From Parasponia andersonii (taxonomy: Eukaryota; Streptophyta; Magnoliopsida; Rosales; Cannabaceae), in assembly GCA_002914805.1 (NCBI GenBank), contig JXTB01000046.1, forward strand, positions 1,208,455 through 1,272,454: a stretch of DNA of 64,000 nucleotides. The letters are read 5' to 3'. This document shows positions 27,880 to 40,530 of the stretch, in pieces. The notes below the pieces were generated by a model. That model made no database searches. It worked only from the letters and a program-made list of their open reading frames with translations, and was not told where the DNA came from. The position numbers and the translations under genes were made by a program. The first letter of the stretch is position 1. Each line of letters starts with the position of its first letter.

Positions 27880-29775
27880 ATTATTTACGACTATTGTTAA
27901 ATCACATTAAAGGTGCGACATCTTTCGAAGACTTAAAAATAGTGAACTATGTTTTAACTTCATCTTTTCGTGAAACTGCTTTTCTACATGGATTATTAAA
28001 AGGAGATAATTACTTGACTTTATGTTTAGAAGAAGCTTCATTATATCAATTACCATATACTTTTCATTGTTTATTTGCTATACTATTAGTATATTGTGAA
28101 CTAGATAATCTGAGAGCATTATAGGAAAATTTGAAAACATAATGTATGAAGATTATTTCCACTTAGACATAAATTCATTTAATATAAAAACTAAAGTATT
28201 ACAACAACTAAGTTATATGTTTGAATCAATGGGAAAAAATATAAATGATTATCATTTAGTAGATTATATTATTAATTTATCAGAAGAGGAAAGACTTATG
28301 AAAGAAATAAACGAAGAACTGCGTATTATAGTTTTTGAAGTTGATATATTTGCTGCTACAAAATTAAATAAACAACAAAAATATGCTTATGATTTAATTT
28401 TATCAAAAGTTTTTGCAGGCGAACCAACAATATTTTTATTGATAGTCCTGGAGGAACAGGTAAAACTTATTTATATCGTGCTTTACTTGCAACTATTAGA
28501 TCTAAAAATTTTATTACTTTAGCAACAGCTTCCTCTAGAGTTGCTATAGCTATATTGCCTGGTGGTCAAACAGCTCATGCAGGATTTAAATTTTCACTGC
28601 AAATAGAAAATGATATTTCCTGCAATGTTATTAAACAATCAAGTTTAGGTAAGTTATTATAATTAACAAAAATTATAATATGGGATGAAGCTCCAATGAT
28701 AAATATACATGTAATTGAAGCTTTAGATATTACAAGATATAAATGAATGTGATATACTTTTTGGTCGTAGAGTAATTGTTCTAGGTGGAGATTTTCGTCA
28801 AGTTCTTCTAGTTATTCCAAGGGCAAGAAAAGAAAAAATAATAAATACAAACTTAGTAAAGTCAAGCTTAGCAAAGTCTTACGTATGGTCATCATTTACA
28901 AAAATATTTACAAAAATAAAACTAACTGAAAATATGAGACCCAACAAAGATCCAATGCTCTTTGACTTTTTATTACGTATTGGTGATAGAAAAGAAGAAA
29001 GTTATGAAGATGATAATATTATACTGTCACATACTATGGTTATACCATACGAAGATGATAGTATATCGCTTCAAAAACTAATAAATATAGTTTTTCCTAA
29101 TTTAGATAATTATTCAAATAATTTACAGTTAATGGTTAATAGAGCATTGTTAATACCAAAAAATGATTATATTAATGAAATAAATAATTTACTAATTGAA
29201 AAATTTCTTGGTGACCCTATTCGATATTATAGTTTTGATAAAACATTAGTCTGTAATGAGCAATGTTTTCAAGAAGACTTCGTAAGTACGTTAACACTAA
29301 ATGAAATTCCCCTTCATGAATTAATCTTGAAACCAAATCGTCCTACTATTTTACTTCGTAATCTTAATACTTCATAAGAATTATGTAACGGTACACGTTT
29401 AATTTGTCGATACTCTTAACCAAATATTATTAATGCAAAAATTAGTAGTAGTTATTATTCTAGAAGAAGAGCATTTTTACTTAGAATATCATTTATACTA
29501 GTTGAAAAAAATATATCTATTTTTATTTAAAAGGACTCAATTCCCAATACGTTTTACTTTTGCTATGACTGTAAATAAAACTCAAGAGTAAATTCTTGAT
29601 TTTGTTGCTATATACCTTCCTAATTCTGTATTTTCACATAGTTAATTATATGTTATATTATCAAAAACTAGAATAGCAAAATGTATAAAAATTCTTATTA
29701 AACTTACGATTTCTAATAAAATCAACGATCAAAGTACTAAGAACATTGTTCATAAAGAAGTATATTTAACTATTT
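27880..29775 (+). pseudogene. Helitron Pif1-type helicase region
   Basis: RYYLRLLLNHIKGATSFEDL (27870-27930) opens the linker. LNKQQKYAYDLIL (28355) starts the helicase. A frameshift near 28435 moves to FIDSPGGTGKTYLY, the Walker A motif. IIWDEAPM near 28685 is Walker B. ENMRPNKDP starts a further open frame at 28934 that ends at 29377 with RPTILLRNLNTS. RFTFAMTVNKTQE near 29553 is the final helicase motif. Family role: 5'-3' DNA unwinding during rolling-circle transposition. Confidence 0.88.
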
Positions 29776-30364
29776 GAGTTTTTATATTCTTAAATCCAAT
29801 GAAGTCTCTATCATAAAACATGATATCTTATAGTAGAATCCATGAATATATCCTTTCATTAATGCCTCTGAAGTCAAGTTTTTGTCTTTTCCTCGTGAGC
29901 ACATAACAAAAGTAGGATTGAATGACGACGAGTCAAAATTCACTCTTGCAATTCAATGTTAATCGATAACCTTATATGAAACTTCTATTGGATTTTAGTG
30001 TATTGCTTATTTGATCAGCTGTAAATCCTTTTTGCATTGTATGCATTATTCATGAAAAAAAATCTATTTTGTTGCTGATGAGGAACATTCATCTTATGTT
30101 TTTTTTTTCCCCATATAAATGCAATATTTCTTCCCAAAATATCTATAGGTATACATTAAATACAAAAGGACTTGATAAAGACAACTCCAATAAACTAGTG
30201 TATATATTTCTATAAATCACCATGTGGTGTGTGAAAGGTCCACTTCTTGTCTGAAGGCCAACCTCCCTTAGAAACAGTCTTTGTATATATCTACATAATA
30301 TATATAATATGTGAGAGGAAACCAAACCCGATAAATATATAGGTTAAATATATAGGTATAGATT
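29776..30364. other. AT-rich spacer
   Basis: No gene or element end was recognised in this interval. It contains short ORFs in AT-rich sequence that look like chance. Confidence 0.4.
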
Positions 30365-31100
30365 CCTAATTTAATAGGTATTTTTTTTTTATCAATTTAT
30401 AGATATTTTTTGGATCATAATCTATAAGTAATTTTTTTAATCAATAAATCATAATCTAATAGTTATCATATCTTGAAAAACAAAAATCTATTATTTATTG
30501 ATTTTTTTTTATCTAATTTTTATATATAGATGATAAGTTTTAATTACACAAAATAAAAATTATAAAGAGTAAAAAAAAAAAACTTGTGTACTGTCAACCA
30601 TATATATATATCACTTCTATGCACATGCATTGGCGATCTGGCATATTTCTCTTATTTATTTATTTATTCAAGCTGTTCTTTTTTTTTGAAAGAATTTATT
30701 CAAGCAGTTTTATACATAATCTCGAGAGATCTGCGAGGCCAGCTGTAAAGCTAGTGTGAACAATAATTTTGAGCTGGGTCAACTTGTGTTTTTTGAACCC
30801 GTAGTGGTGCTCATCGTCACCTAGCGTGAAATCATTGGTACATCGATCCTCGAGTCTCTTTTTTCTTTCTTTTCTTTTCAAAAATATAAATCCAAAAGCT
30901 TAAAGCATATCCCCACTTTTGGTTCTGACCCGTAGTGGTGCTCATCGTCACCTAGGTGACTGTTGTTCATGACCAAACAAACTATATTTTTGATATTTGT
31001 GTTGGTAATGGATTTGTATGGAAATCAATTTCAATGTAGCCATTTACACTACTAATTAATTAGTAGGAAGAGTAAATATCACCATCTTTTGAAATTTATT
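30365..31100. repeat. Chimeric partial duplicate of the ankyrin gene (5' flank joined to intron 3)
   Basis: The stretch from about 30365 to 30955 matches the promoter-side sequence at about 32250-32760. Shared words include GCATTGGCGATCTGGCATAT, TCAAGCAGTTTTATACATAA, CTGGGTCAACTTGTG and ACCCGTAGTGGTGCTCATCG. From 30957 to 31100 the match switches to intron 3 of the ankyrin gene at about 35155-35300 (GTTGTTCATGACCAAACAAA, TGTGTTGGTAA, GATTTGTATGGAAATC). Exons 1-3 are missing between the two parts. It looks like an old duplicate of the gene's 5' half with an internal deletion of about 2.4 kb. Confidence 0.85.
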
Positions 31101-32250
31101 ATAAAAAATATGACTTTTACCGACACATTATTTTATCGGAAAAAAGTAGTATAAAACCGTCGTCGGCGAAAGGTATTTGACAATTATCGACGTAATTCCT
31201 CGTCGGCGATTATCGTCGACGTAAGACCATAGCTAAATATCATTTTCAGACAGAAATTAAATTTCGTCGGTAAAAGTAACATTCGCCGACGTATTAGTGA
31301 GTTTTACCGACGCACGGTTTACATCGGCGAAAATTTTCCGTCGGCGAAAATATGACCATATTCGAAATCTACTTGACTTTCACCGATAAATAAACGCGTC
31401 GATGAAAGTCAAACAATTATCGACGCATTTATGCATCGGTGAAAGTTATTAAAGAAATAATTTTAAAACATACATTACATTTTTTGACGACAAAATGCAT
31501 CGGTGAAAATATCTAAAAAATATTTTTAAAAATAAAAATATCTTTACGGATGACAAAATCCGTCGGTAAATGTATTTTCGTAAAATATAAATAATCTTTT
31601 ATTGACGCAATTCTGCGTCGGCAAGAATTTTATTAATTTGTTAAAAAAAATTTATTTAATTGATTATTATAATTATTTATTAATTAATAATAATGAATAA
31701 TTAATAATTAATTTGGTTAACTAATATATTAAAATTTAGAAGAAGATATATTAACACAAATTTTATTAAATAAAGAAAATATACAAATTATATCTAAAAT
31801 TAGAACATATTATAAAATAAAAAACGTCTATAATTCTAGAGGCGGAGGCGGTGGCATCTCGATGCCGAGCTTTGTAATCAATGTTTGAAGCATCCGATTT
31901 TACTTATTGAGTTGTCGCTGAATCTCCTCGAGCTTACGTTGGTTCTCTGCTTCCTTTTCGGCCATTTGTCGCTGAGTCTCGCCGATTTGCTGTGCATGCT
32001 CCGCATCCTTCTCAACTAGCTACTGTTTCAAGATAGCGATGGTCTCAGCGACTTGTCCCGTGTTAGCAGCCCTCTATCCTCCTATACTTTTAAGCTGAGG
32101 GAGTGTTCCCAACCCTTTCTGCTACCTAAATCTAGTCCCTAAAGCCTTGGACATGATCTGAAATTCATCGACCTGTTCTATCTCCACTACAGACTCAGCA
32201 GATGAGGTACCATCCCCAAGCCCAGACTGAACACGAGACTGAATTTGACT
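31101..32250 (-). mobile_element. CACTA-like (En/Spm) transposon remnant
   Basis: The left side is packed with subterminal motifs in both orientations (CGTCGGCGAAA, CATCGGTGAAA, ACCGACGCA), typical of CACTA ends. The very edge reads TTATAAAAAATATGACTTTT, close to a decayed CACTA terminal repeat. The right side on the minus strand carries a Gln/Glu-rich coiled-coil remnant (AEHAQQIGETQRQMAEKEAE, then QRKLEEIQRQL and IEMPPPPPLE, about 32030-31845), resembling the C-terminus of plant En/Spm-family transposase proteins. The other terminal repeat is missing. It sits between the two ankyrin-flank copies. Confidence 0.65.
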
Positions 32251-32894
32251 GAGTCTTTTTAATCGATAGATCATAATTTATCATATCTTAAAAAAAGTAA
32301 AAACAAATATCTATTATTTAATGATTTCTTCTCTAAGTAGATCATAAATTTTAATTACACAAAATAATAATTATAAACAGTAAAAAAAATACTTGTGTTC
32401 TGGCAACCATATATATATATATATATATAACTTCTATGCAAATGCATTGGCGATCTGGCATATTTCTCTTATTTATTCAAGCTGTTCTTTTTTTTTGAAA
32501 GAATTTATTCAAGCAGTTTTATACATAATCTCGAGAGATCGGCGAGGCCAGCTGTAAAGCTAGTGTGAACAATAATTTTGAGCTGGGTCAACTTGTGTTT
32601 TTTGAACCCGTAGTGGTGCTCATCGTCACCTAGCGTGAAATCAGTGGTACATCGATCCTTAAGTCTCTTTTTTCGTTTCTTTTCTTTTCAAAAATATAAA
32701 TCCAAAAGCTTAAAGCATATCCCCACTTTTGGTTCTGACCCGTAGTGGTAAATCATTAGTACATCGATCCTCAACTTGAGGTCTCTTTTTTCTTTTCTTT
32801 TCTTTTCAAAAATAAAAATCCAAAAGTTTAAAGCACATTCCACTTTTGGTTCTGAGTCCGATCGATCAGTCAAGCCCATTTCCTTGGGAACACT
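32250..32894 (+). promoter_or_regulatory. Ankyrin gene upstream region with internal tandem repeat
   Basis: This is the second copy of the duplicated flank. Within it a unit of about 130-140 bp (CCCGTAGTGGT...ACATCGATCCT...TCTCTTTT...CCACTTTTGGTTCTGA) occurs twice, at 32607-32745 and 32746-32855. An (AT)n tract lies at 32408-32428. The gene start is at 32895. No TATA box is assigned with confidence among the many AT tracts. Confidence 0.55.
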
Positions 32895-35800
32895 ATGGCG
32901 CTAAAATTCAATTCTTCGTCAGATGGAATCATGAGCACATCCAGCAGTACATCCACCGGCAAGGTAATTGATATTATATGTCCAAAGTCTTGATAACAAA
33001 TATACTATTTCTGTAATATAATTGCTCCATAGTTTCAAATTCAAGCTGTTAATCTATATTTGTTACGAAGGAGATTCCTTATTTTTCTCTTTTACCAATC
33101 AGACTAGTAACGTTAGTGAAATTCCGTCAGCAGTAAAACATTAGTCATGTCTGAGAGAAAAAAGGAAACGAAAAGCCAAGAGAGTTGAAAAAAGTGATCT
33201 TAGATTTCTAGATAACGCGATTAGAATTAGATTGAGTTAGGAACTTGGTTTTTTGCTGATGGTTCGATTCATTTTCTTTCCTTTTAGCACGCGTTGATCA
33301 TTTATGTTCTTGATATTCACCCCATTAAGAATATGCTTATTAGAGAAAAAAAAAATTAAATCGTTGGAATTATCAGAAATTTAAAAGACTTGAGTTTTAA
33401 GGATACTTTTTAATTGTTCAGATATGTCTTTTTAAAACCTGTAAACGAAAAACTCTTAGCTACTTATATTCAAAGAAATGAAAAAAAACAAGTAGTTTTA
33501 TCCATAAATAAATATTGATCAGAAATCATAAAGTTGCAATTAATAGCTATAAATGAACTTTTTTTTGAAACTAATAAACTATTCGATCGTGGATTATATT
33601 ATTTTATTGTTGGGATGCAGAACTACATAAGCAAAAAGAAAATAGTCGGTATGGGGTCACACCTAAAGCCGAGACCGCTTGGAAATCCAATATTGGAGGA
33701 AGATGGTACGTGGTAGTACAGATGATTATACAAAAGTACAATCATGATCATTGCCCTTTATATCTATGTATATCAGACTAATGCTTGTATTTTGGTATAT
33801 AGTATTGTTCTATCTTTAAAATATTGCTAGAAATTATTATTTATTTGAAAAAAAGGCGTGTGCAAAATATCTTTTACCACTGCCATTTTAAGTTATAAGC
33901 ATGTTTCAAAGTTTAAAATTGAGAGAAAAAGATATATATACACAGATATACAAAAGATATTGTATATCTACGATACAGTGACAGATATATGTACATGTAT
34001 ACACAAACACGTATTTTACAATAAATCAGAAAGATTATAAATCTATATATATATATATATAAATAGGGTACCAATCCAGTAGGCATTTTTTTTTTTTTTT
34101 AATCTATGTATAGATATCAATTTGGTCACTAAAAATTTAACATGCACACTTTTTTATTGTAAACAGTAAGATAGAAAAAAAATATTAATGATGCACATCT
34201 TTTCATGTATTTTTAGGTAAAAAAAAAAAAAAAAAATAGATTAACAATCATATATACAATGTATCTGTTACTAATTTGCAGGCGTCCATAGCAATGAGAA
34301 CAACTTCTTCAACGCTTTGCAGAATGGTAAATTGAATGTTGCGAAAGAGATTTATGGTAAAAATCCTAGTGTATTGAGAGTGATTTGTCTAAATTATGGC
34401 AAGTCAGCTCTCCATATTGCTGTCATTGCTGGACACACCGACATTGTGGAATGGTTGATTGGGCTAATGGAACCAAAAGATTTAGAACTAAGAGGGAGCA
34501 TAGATGGCTTCACAGCTCTTGCAGATGCTACAATGAGTGGAATAACAAGCATAGCAAAATCTATGGTTAGAAAGAACCCTAGAATTGTTAGTATAGCTAC
34601 GGAGACTGGTATGATTCCTGTCGTGCTTGCTCTTGCCTACGGTAACAAGAAAATGGCTCGTTATCTCTATGAAGTTACACCGCTGGAAGAATTGTTGCCG
34701 GAGAAAGGTGCAAATGGTGCAAGTCTTTTAACATACGCTATAAGAACGCAACAGTATGGTAAGCATTTATTGGCAATCCTATTCAAACCAGCTCTCTTTT
34801 TTATTTTTTATGTATTCTTTACAAAAAAACAATTCTCTAGGAGAAATGAGGCATTCCAACTCTTTCTAAATAACATTCTAACACTGATGCAGTAAATGAA
34901 TTGTCATAAATATTGATCAATGGGAGAATGCTTTAAAGTCCATATTTGGCAATTAATTAGTTATTTTTCACCATTTAATTTATGACAACTCGTTATTTGG
35001 CTTTTAATGAGAGAATCAGAGATATAGCAGTTTCAATATTAAGAAAATATATCATGTATTTTGGCATACTTTCAGAATGAGTTGTGATTCTTTACACCTG
35101 AAATGATAGCTTCCCCTGTATGGGTTCGAAAATTGGTGAAAAAAAAATCCTATGATGACAGTTGTTCATGACCAAACAAACTATATTTTTTATAATTGTG
35201 TTGGTAACGGATTTGTATGGAAATCGATTTCAATCTAACCATTTACACTACTTCCTGATTAATAGGAAGAGTACATATCACCAACTTTTGAAATTGTATC
35301 ACCTAGGTTCTTTTTTAATTCTTTGTGAGCCTTAAATTCCAAAACTTTCAAAATTACATTATATGGATTCATGCCTCTATCTCTAGGCTACGGCTCATAG
35401 GTTAGTCCAAACCCATCTTAATACTGTAGATGACCTAATCTAACCCGTCTACTAGTTGAAGGTTAGGATAGGTCATGCTATTGTGGTCTACGGGCAATTT
35501 AACCCGATGGACCAAAGTTCATTAGATAGACAGTAACTATGCGAGGATGGGCTGTCCATGATAAGCTAAGGTGGGCTGACTCATTCTAGCCCATCGTGAG
35601 CTATCTCATTTAAGCTCATCATGGATTGACCTATTTTGGCCTATTTTATTTTTTTTTTCTTTTGCGATTTTATTATTTTGTTTTATGTAATCTTCAATAG
35701 TTTATACTTTTTTTTTTCTTAAACTAAGATTTTGTATTGTCATACTAAATTTTACTTATAATATTTTTAATGAGGTAATCATAAATAAAATTTTTATTAA

Positions 35801-38800
35801 TGGTTTACTTAAATATTTAGTTATATCCACATTAGTTTTTCTAATGTTAGTAAATATTTTTTTATTGTTTATATTAATTTACACTTAAATTAATTTATAA
35901 TTGCATCTGAATTATTTCGGAATTCATAAAAACAAATAACTTTAAAATTAAACAGAATATTTATTTATTTTTCATTTTTTATTTTTTGAATTAGAATAGA
36001 TTAGCTCCCACAATGGGCTATTATGAGCCAGCCCATCCTAACACGTGGGTTAGATTGTCTTAGCCTGTACTAGCCTAGCCCAATCCATCCATATGGGTTG
36101 GGCTGCTCTCTTTTTTTAGTAGGCTAACCCTATCTATCCCACTAAAATTACAGGCTAACATGGCTTACCTAAAATAGGTTGGACATGCGGCGCATTATTG
36201 CATCTTTATTCTTAACTTTAGTTATTTTGGATATTCGAACATATGACTCTAGCTATTTTGTATATTATGAGAGTGTGTTTTGGTAAAGTAAAATATAATT
36301 TGAATGGTAAATTTCTCTCGGCTTGTAAATTAATAAACTATAGCTAACAAATATTGGAGTTTTTTGACGGCCAAAAATAATAAGAGTCTTGAACAAGAAA
36401 CCTTAGTGGTGCAATTTAAGCTGTAGAAAATTTAAGTGAAATTAAATGGGGATCTAAGTGATATGACTTTAATTTGAAAGTCATTATCAATCGAGAAAAA
36501 AAGCATGTCAAAAAGAATATTTAACCTAATACTAGAGTTAAAAAAAAGTTCAGTAATTTTCCAATCTTAACTTTTGCTGATTAATGTTTATTTGCAATAA
36601 CACTACAGATATTGCTTTTCATTTGCTCAAGCGTTGCCCAAGATTGGCTTTTGCTTCAGACCATCGGGACCGATCCCCTCTTTTCGAATTGGCATGTTCG
36701 TCCACTGCATTTCTTAGCGGAAGTAAACTCAGATTTTGGCAACACTGGCTATACAAGTGTTAGTTACATCATTTCTCGTTTTTCCTCAATAAGTTTTTAC
36801 ATTTTATTTTTGGGTATATATTTCTTCTCTAATTGTCTTCTTCTATCTTATCGTCTTGTATGAAACTATTGCATAATTAACTTATACAATAGAACTATAA
36901 TTTTCTTACTAAAAGAAACTATAAAATAAATTATGATATGTGCTTCAAATTATAGATGATTAATAATTTTTTTAAACTCTTGTGTTGATAATTTTTACAA
37001 ATATACCTTTTTATCCTCTTTTTGTTGAGTTTGATCATTTATTGACCTTTATTTTGAGAAATGATGGACGTATTTGTAGCTTCAAGTTTGTAAGCTGTAA
37101 AAAATGTGTCCCATCTAAAATGTTTCTGAGAGCATTATTTTTTTATTTTTTTCTAATTAATTGGGTGACTGAAACATATGAGAAGTGTAATTAACAAAGT
37201 AATGTATCCATTCTAAAAGTTTTTGGGTGAGTATTGTTCCCAGATTGTTGGTGGATTTAAAAAAAAAGTTTCTAAAATGCATGCGTTTTAAAATTACTTT
37301 CTAAAATGCATGCATGGGCTAATTTTCTTGTCACCGCAAGTTGGCGTTATAGGCTAATGGCTTGGCCCGCTAGTCTTTAATACACGAGCTTCGTGCGATG
37401 GGTTGAAATAAAAAAAAAAAAAAAGACGACACAAATTGGACTAATTTGGGTTAAAAACTTTTTTTTTTTTGTATATATTCTAAAATGATATTTTTAAGAA
37501 TATCAATACTTGATCGTATAGATTAAGTGGTTCTTTACAATGAAGAAACAATTATTTGATATTTTTTTTATGACTAGAAGTTCCTAGCATAGATCACGAC
37601 ATCATTGATATTCTAAAAAAAGTATATTCTTAAAAAGGTCATTTTAAAAAAAAAAAAAGTACAAAAAAATGATTTTGGCTTAAATTAGTCCTAATCGTCT
37701 CATTTTTTGAAATTTTACGTGGTCGATCTAGACCGAGAGGCTCAACATTCTTATCTACTGTTGTCTCACTGCTTTGACGGACATATTTGATTTTATTTTA
37801 AATATGGTTTTATTTTAAATAGGGATTTCCTTATATAAAACATCTTTTGGATATTGCTACTAGTTGATATATCCCATATATTAACTATTATCTTGGAATA
37901 TTAACTGTAAGATTTAAAAAATTTTAATTTTTTAAGATTAATAAATAGACACACATACTGAAATAAATTGTCAGATAGTTACTTTACATTGCGTTATAAT
38001 TTTAGTGTGGCGATAGCTTAGTCCTTTGAATTGTAGTCAAATATTTTGCGCAAAACAAATTAATAGTTGTTTTAACAAATTGAGTCTCTTTTATAATATG
38101 CAGGTCTATACGTACAACAAGATGAGTACGCCAATTATAATGACTTTCGTATTGATGTTCGAGATGGTAGCCCAAACAATAAGGGAAACATAACTTGCTC
38201 AGGTATGTTTAGTTATTACTTTCTTGAAATACATATTTGTTTGTGACAACGAAAAGTTGACAATAATTAACAATGATATTTCTTTTATATAGCTTCCTTT
38301 ATTAATCAATTTATATAGCGGAAGAAAAATCCTATAGAAAATGTTGTTACCTCAAACTTAATAGAAAAATAATTACGGGTCGTACTTTTTTACATATTAT
38401 ATATGTATATACATATGTGATAAGATTTTTTTTTCGGTCACAGGTACACTACAACTACTAGCTTCAAAACTCCTTGAGCTTATAGGTAACTTCGAAACCC
38501 TTCTCCAAACCGATCATAACTTTTTCTTCACATTTATTTTATCCCATTTATTTGATCTATTGGTTTAGAAAGTTGAAATTTTCTTCATTATTGATCTAGG
38601 ACTAAAGCATATATATGAAATGAAACTAGTCCACCACCATTCATTTAAACTCCTCGGTCTTATATCTCAAGAGATGAAAGCTTTAGACCAAAAAATGGTT
38701 AATACTTTATGTGAGGCACTATGGGAAGCTACTGCTCGAGGGAATGTGGAGTTCTTTGTTAGCGTTCTACAAATGGTTCCTGAACTTATATGGCACCAGA

Positions 38801-40530
38801 ATGAAAAGGGATCAACCATTTTTATGCATGCTATTGAATTTCGTCAACCAAAAATTTTCTCTCTTATACATGGATTTGGTTCTAAACAAGCAATGGCAAC
38901 TGAGACGGATAACTTTGGAAATAATATGTTACATGTGGCGGGATTGTTGGCACCCTCCAACCAACTTAATAGAATTCAAGGTGCAGCCTTACAAATGCAG
39001 AGGGAATTACAATGGTTTAAGGTATGCCTTCTCATAGAATCGTAATCATATAGTAATTTCCCCAAAAGACATTTATATGGCTTGCCGTTAAAATAATTTA
39101 AAAGATTGTATGCTCATCATCATGGCTGAAAACCTAAATCCATTTAAATTGGACACTTGATTTAATGCATGATTATTGCTTCATGCGAGTTCTTCAATTG
39201 TTTTATGACTGATCTGAGCTTAGATAATATGACATGTAAACTTTAAATGTTTGAAAACTACTCCAACTGAATATGTATATATATATATAATACTTGACTA
39301 TACTCAATTACCGACTACGCTCAACAACATCCTCAACAATATAATAAGCCTATTTTGTAAAGAGTTTTAAAACTTAGGTCTTTATTCAAAACTAATTTCA
39401 AATGGTTCATTTTTCCAAATTTTTTTACATGGATATGTATATATAAACACATTGAACATAGAATTTATACCATTCTAGTGATAAATAAGTACATCATAGC
39501 CCTTGATAAGTAAAATATCATCATCAAAGAGAGCAACCATGTACGTTGACACGCAGTACAATCAGAGTGCCAATTACTATTCCAAGCTCTTAGTGAAATG
39601 AAATACAGAAGAAAATGTCATCATCTAAGCTAGACTAAAGCTAAGTATTGATGAAGCTTCAAACCACAGTACTTGTAGTAGAAATGTTACACTAACTTGA
39701 ATTCATTCTCCTGTTAGCATACAATGGATGTTCTAAGTCAGACATATAATTTTTGTTCCATTTCTATTATTAAGTATATTATTAATTAATTACTAACTAA
39801 AGAAGTAAATAATTATGTACAGCATAAAATGTGACCTACTCTTATAGCATACACTTAAAGCAATGTAAATGAATTTTTATGTCTTAATGCATTAATGTTT
39901 TGGATCAAACAAATGCAGGAAGTAGAGAGAATTATGTCACCTGACCGTCTGGAAAATAAGAACAACGAATCAAAGACACCACGAGAATCATTTACAGAAA
40001 ACCATTGTGTGTTAATGAAAGCTGCAGAAGCATGGATGAAAGGTACAGCGACTTCTTGCACTGTTGTAGGTGCTCTTATTGTTACTGTAATGTTTGCGGT
40101 AGCATTTACTGTTCCTGGAGGAAATAATCAAGATGGTATTCCTTTGTTCTTAGGACAAAAATTGTTCCACATTTTCATCATATCAGATGCCATATCACTC
40201 TTTTCTTCCATAGCTTCAGTGTTAATGTTTTTAGGAATCTTAACATCACGTTACGCAGAAGAAGATTTCCTCAAATCCTTACCAACAAAGATGATCATAG
40301 GCCTTTCCACTCTTCTCTTATCTCTTGCAACAATGACGATAGCATTTTGTGTTGCACTTCTCATTATGTTTCGTAGAGAGCTATGGGTTAAAAATTCAGT
40401 CATTGTTTTAGCTTGCCTTCCAACTCTCTTGTTTATATGGATGCAGTTTCCCCTCCTTTTTGACATGTTTATTTCTACTTATGGTCCTAGCATTTTTTAT
40501 AGAAAAATTGAACGTTGGTTAATAAGCTAA
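32895..40530 (+). CDS. Ankyrin-repeat PGG-domain membrane protein (ACD6/ITN1-like), complete, 8 exons
   Basis: Exons: 32895-32963, 33621-33705, 34282-34758, 36609-36758, 38104-38202, 38444-38485, 38600-39021, 39919-40530. They total 1,956 nt, 651 residues, with all junctions in frame and GT-AG introns. Residues about 54-210 hold ankyrin repeats (KSALHIAVIAGHTDIVEWLI, then DGFTALADATMSG and ETGMIPVVLALAYGNKKMAR). Residues 212-260 give the LLKRCPRLA...LACSSTAFLSG...WQHWLY segment typical of this family. A second ankyrin block lies at about 330-430 (GNVEFFVSVLQMVPELIW, GNNMLHVAGLLAP), then LQMQRELQWFKEVERIM. Residues 478-651 are the PGG domain (TVPGG at 512-516) with about four membrane helices. 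Family members act in defence, salicylate and stress signalling at membranes; this protein's partner is unknown. A frame running past the exon 3 donor is a read-through, not part of the protein. Confidence 0.93.
35360..36195. repeat. Probable transposon remnant in ankyrin intron 3
   Basis: Inside the intron are GC-richer edges with many copies of GGGCT/AGCCC words in both orientations (for example TAGCCCATCGTGAG, ATGGGCTATTATGAGCC, GGGTTGGGCTG), around a very AT-rich centre. Both edges carry AGGCTA-type words in opposite senses. This suggests a terminal-inverted-repeat element, but no clean ends or target duplication were found. Confidence 0.4.
37410..37706. mobile_element. Fold-back MITE-like element in ankyrin intron 4, possible TTGAAAT duplication
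   Basis: The left arm GGACTAATTTGGGTTAAAA (about 37438) pairs with the reverse complement of the right arm, TTTGGCTTAAATTAGTCC (about 37675). Outside both arms is a purine-rich GACGA/GAGACGA word and an A- or T-run. TTGAAAT occurs at 37403-37409 and 37707-37713, as expected for a short target duplication. The middle has further imperfect pairing (AAGAATATCAA / TTGATATTCT). About 300 bp, non-coding. Confidence 0.6.

Larger units (their letters stand above)
25700..29775 (+). mobile_element. Helitron, decayed Rep/helicase (RepHel) element
   Basis: The coding text in order is: a Cys-rich Helitron N-terminal domain (CEYCNAKKFSHE near 25808, then NREIFLTL and IRTYNNNFYFT), the Helitron_like_N region (LFPHGDTGGHKG near 26495; RQYYCYKLQIRP near 26750), the Rep region and a Pif1-type helicase. 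Helitrons transpose by rolling-circle replication. Stops and frameshifts occur about every 100 codons. The coding text is very AT-rich. Terminal TC and CTRR/hairpin ends were not found, so the limits are those of recognisable coding. Confidence 0.9.

Noticed and set aside
34751-34895. Extension of the ankyrin exon 3 frame past the donor site
   Set aside because: The GTAAGC donor at 34759 and the exact phase match to exon 4 at 36609 show that this is intron read-through.
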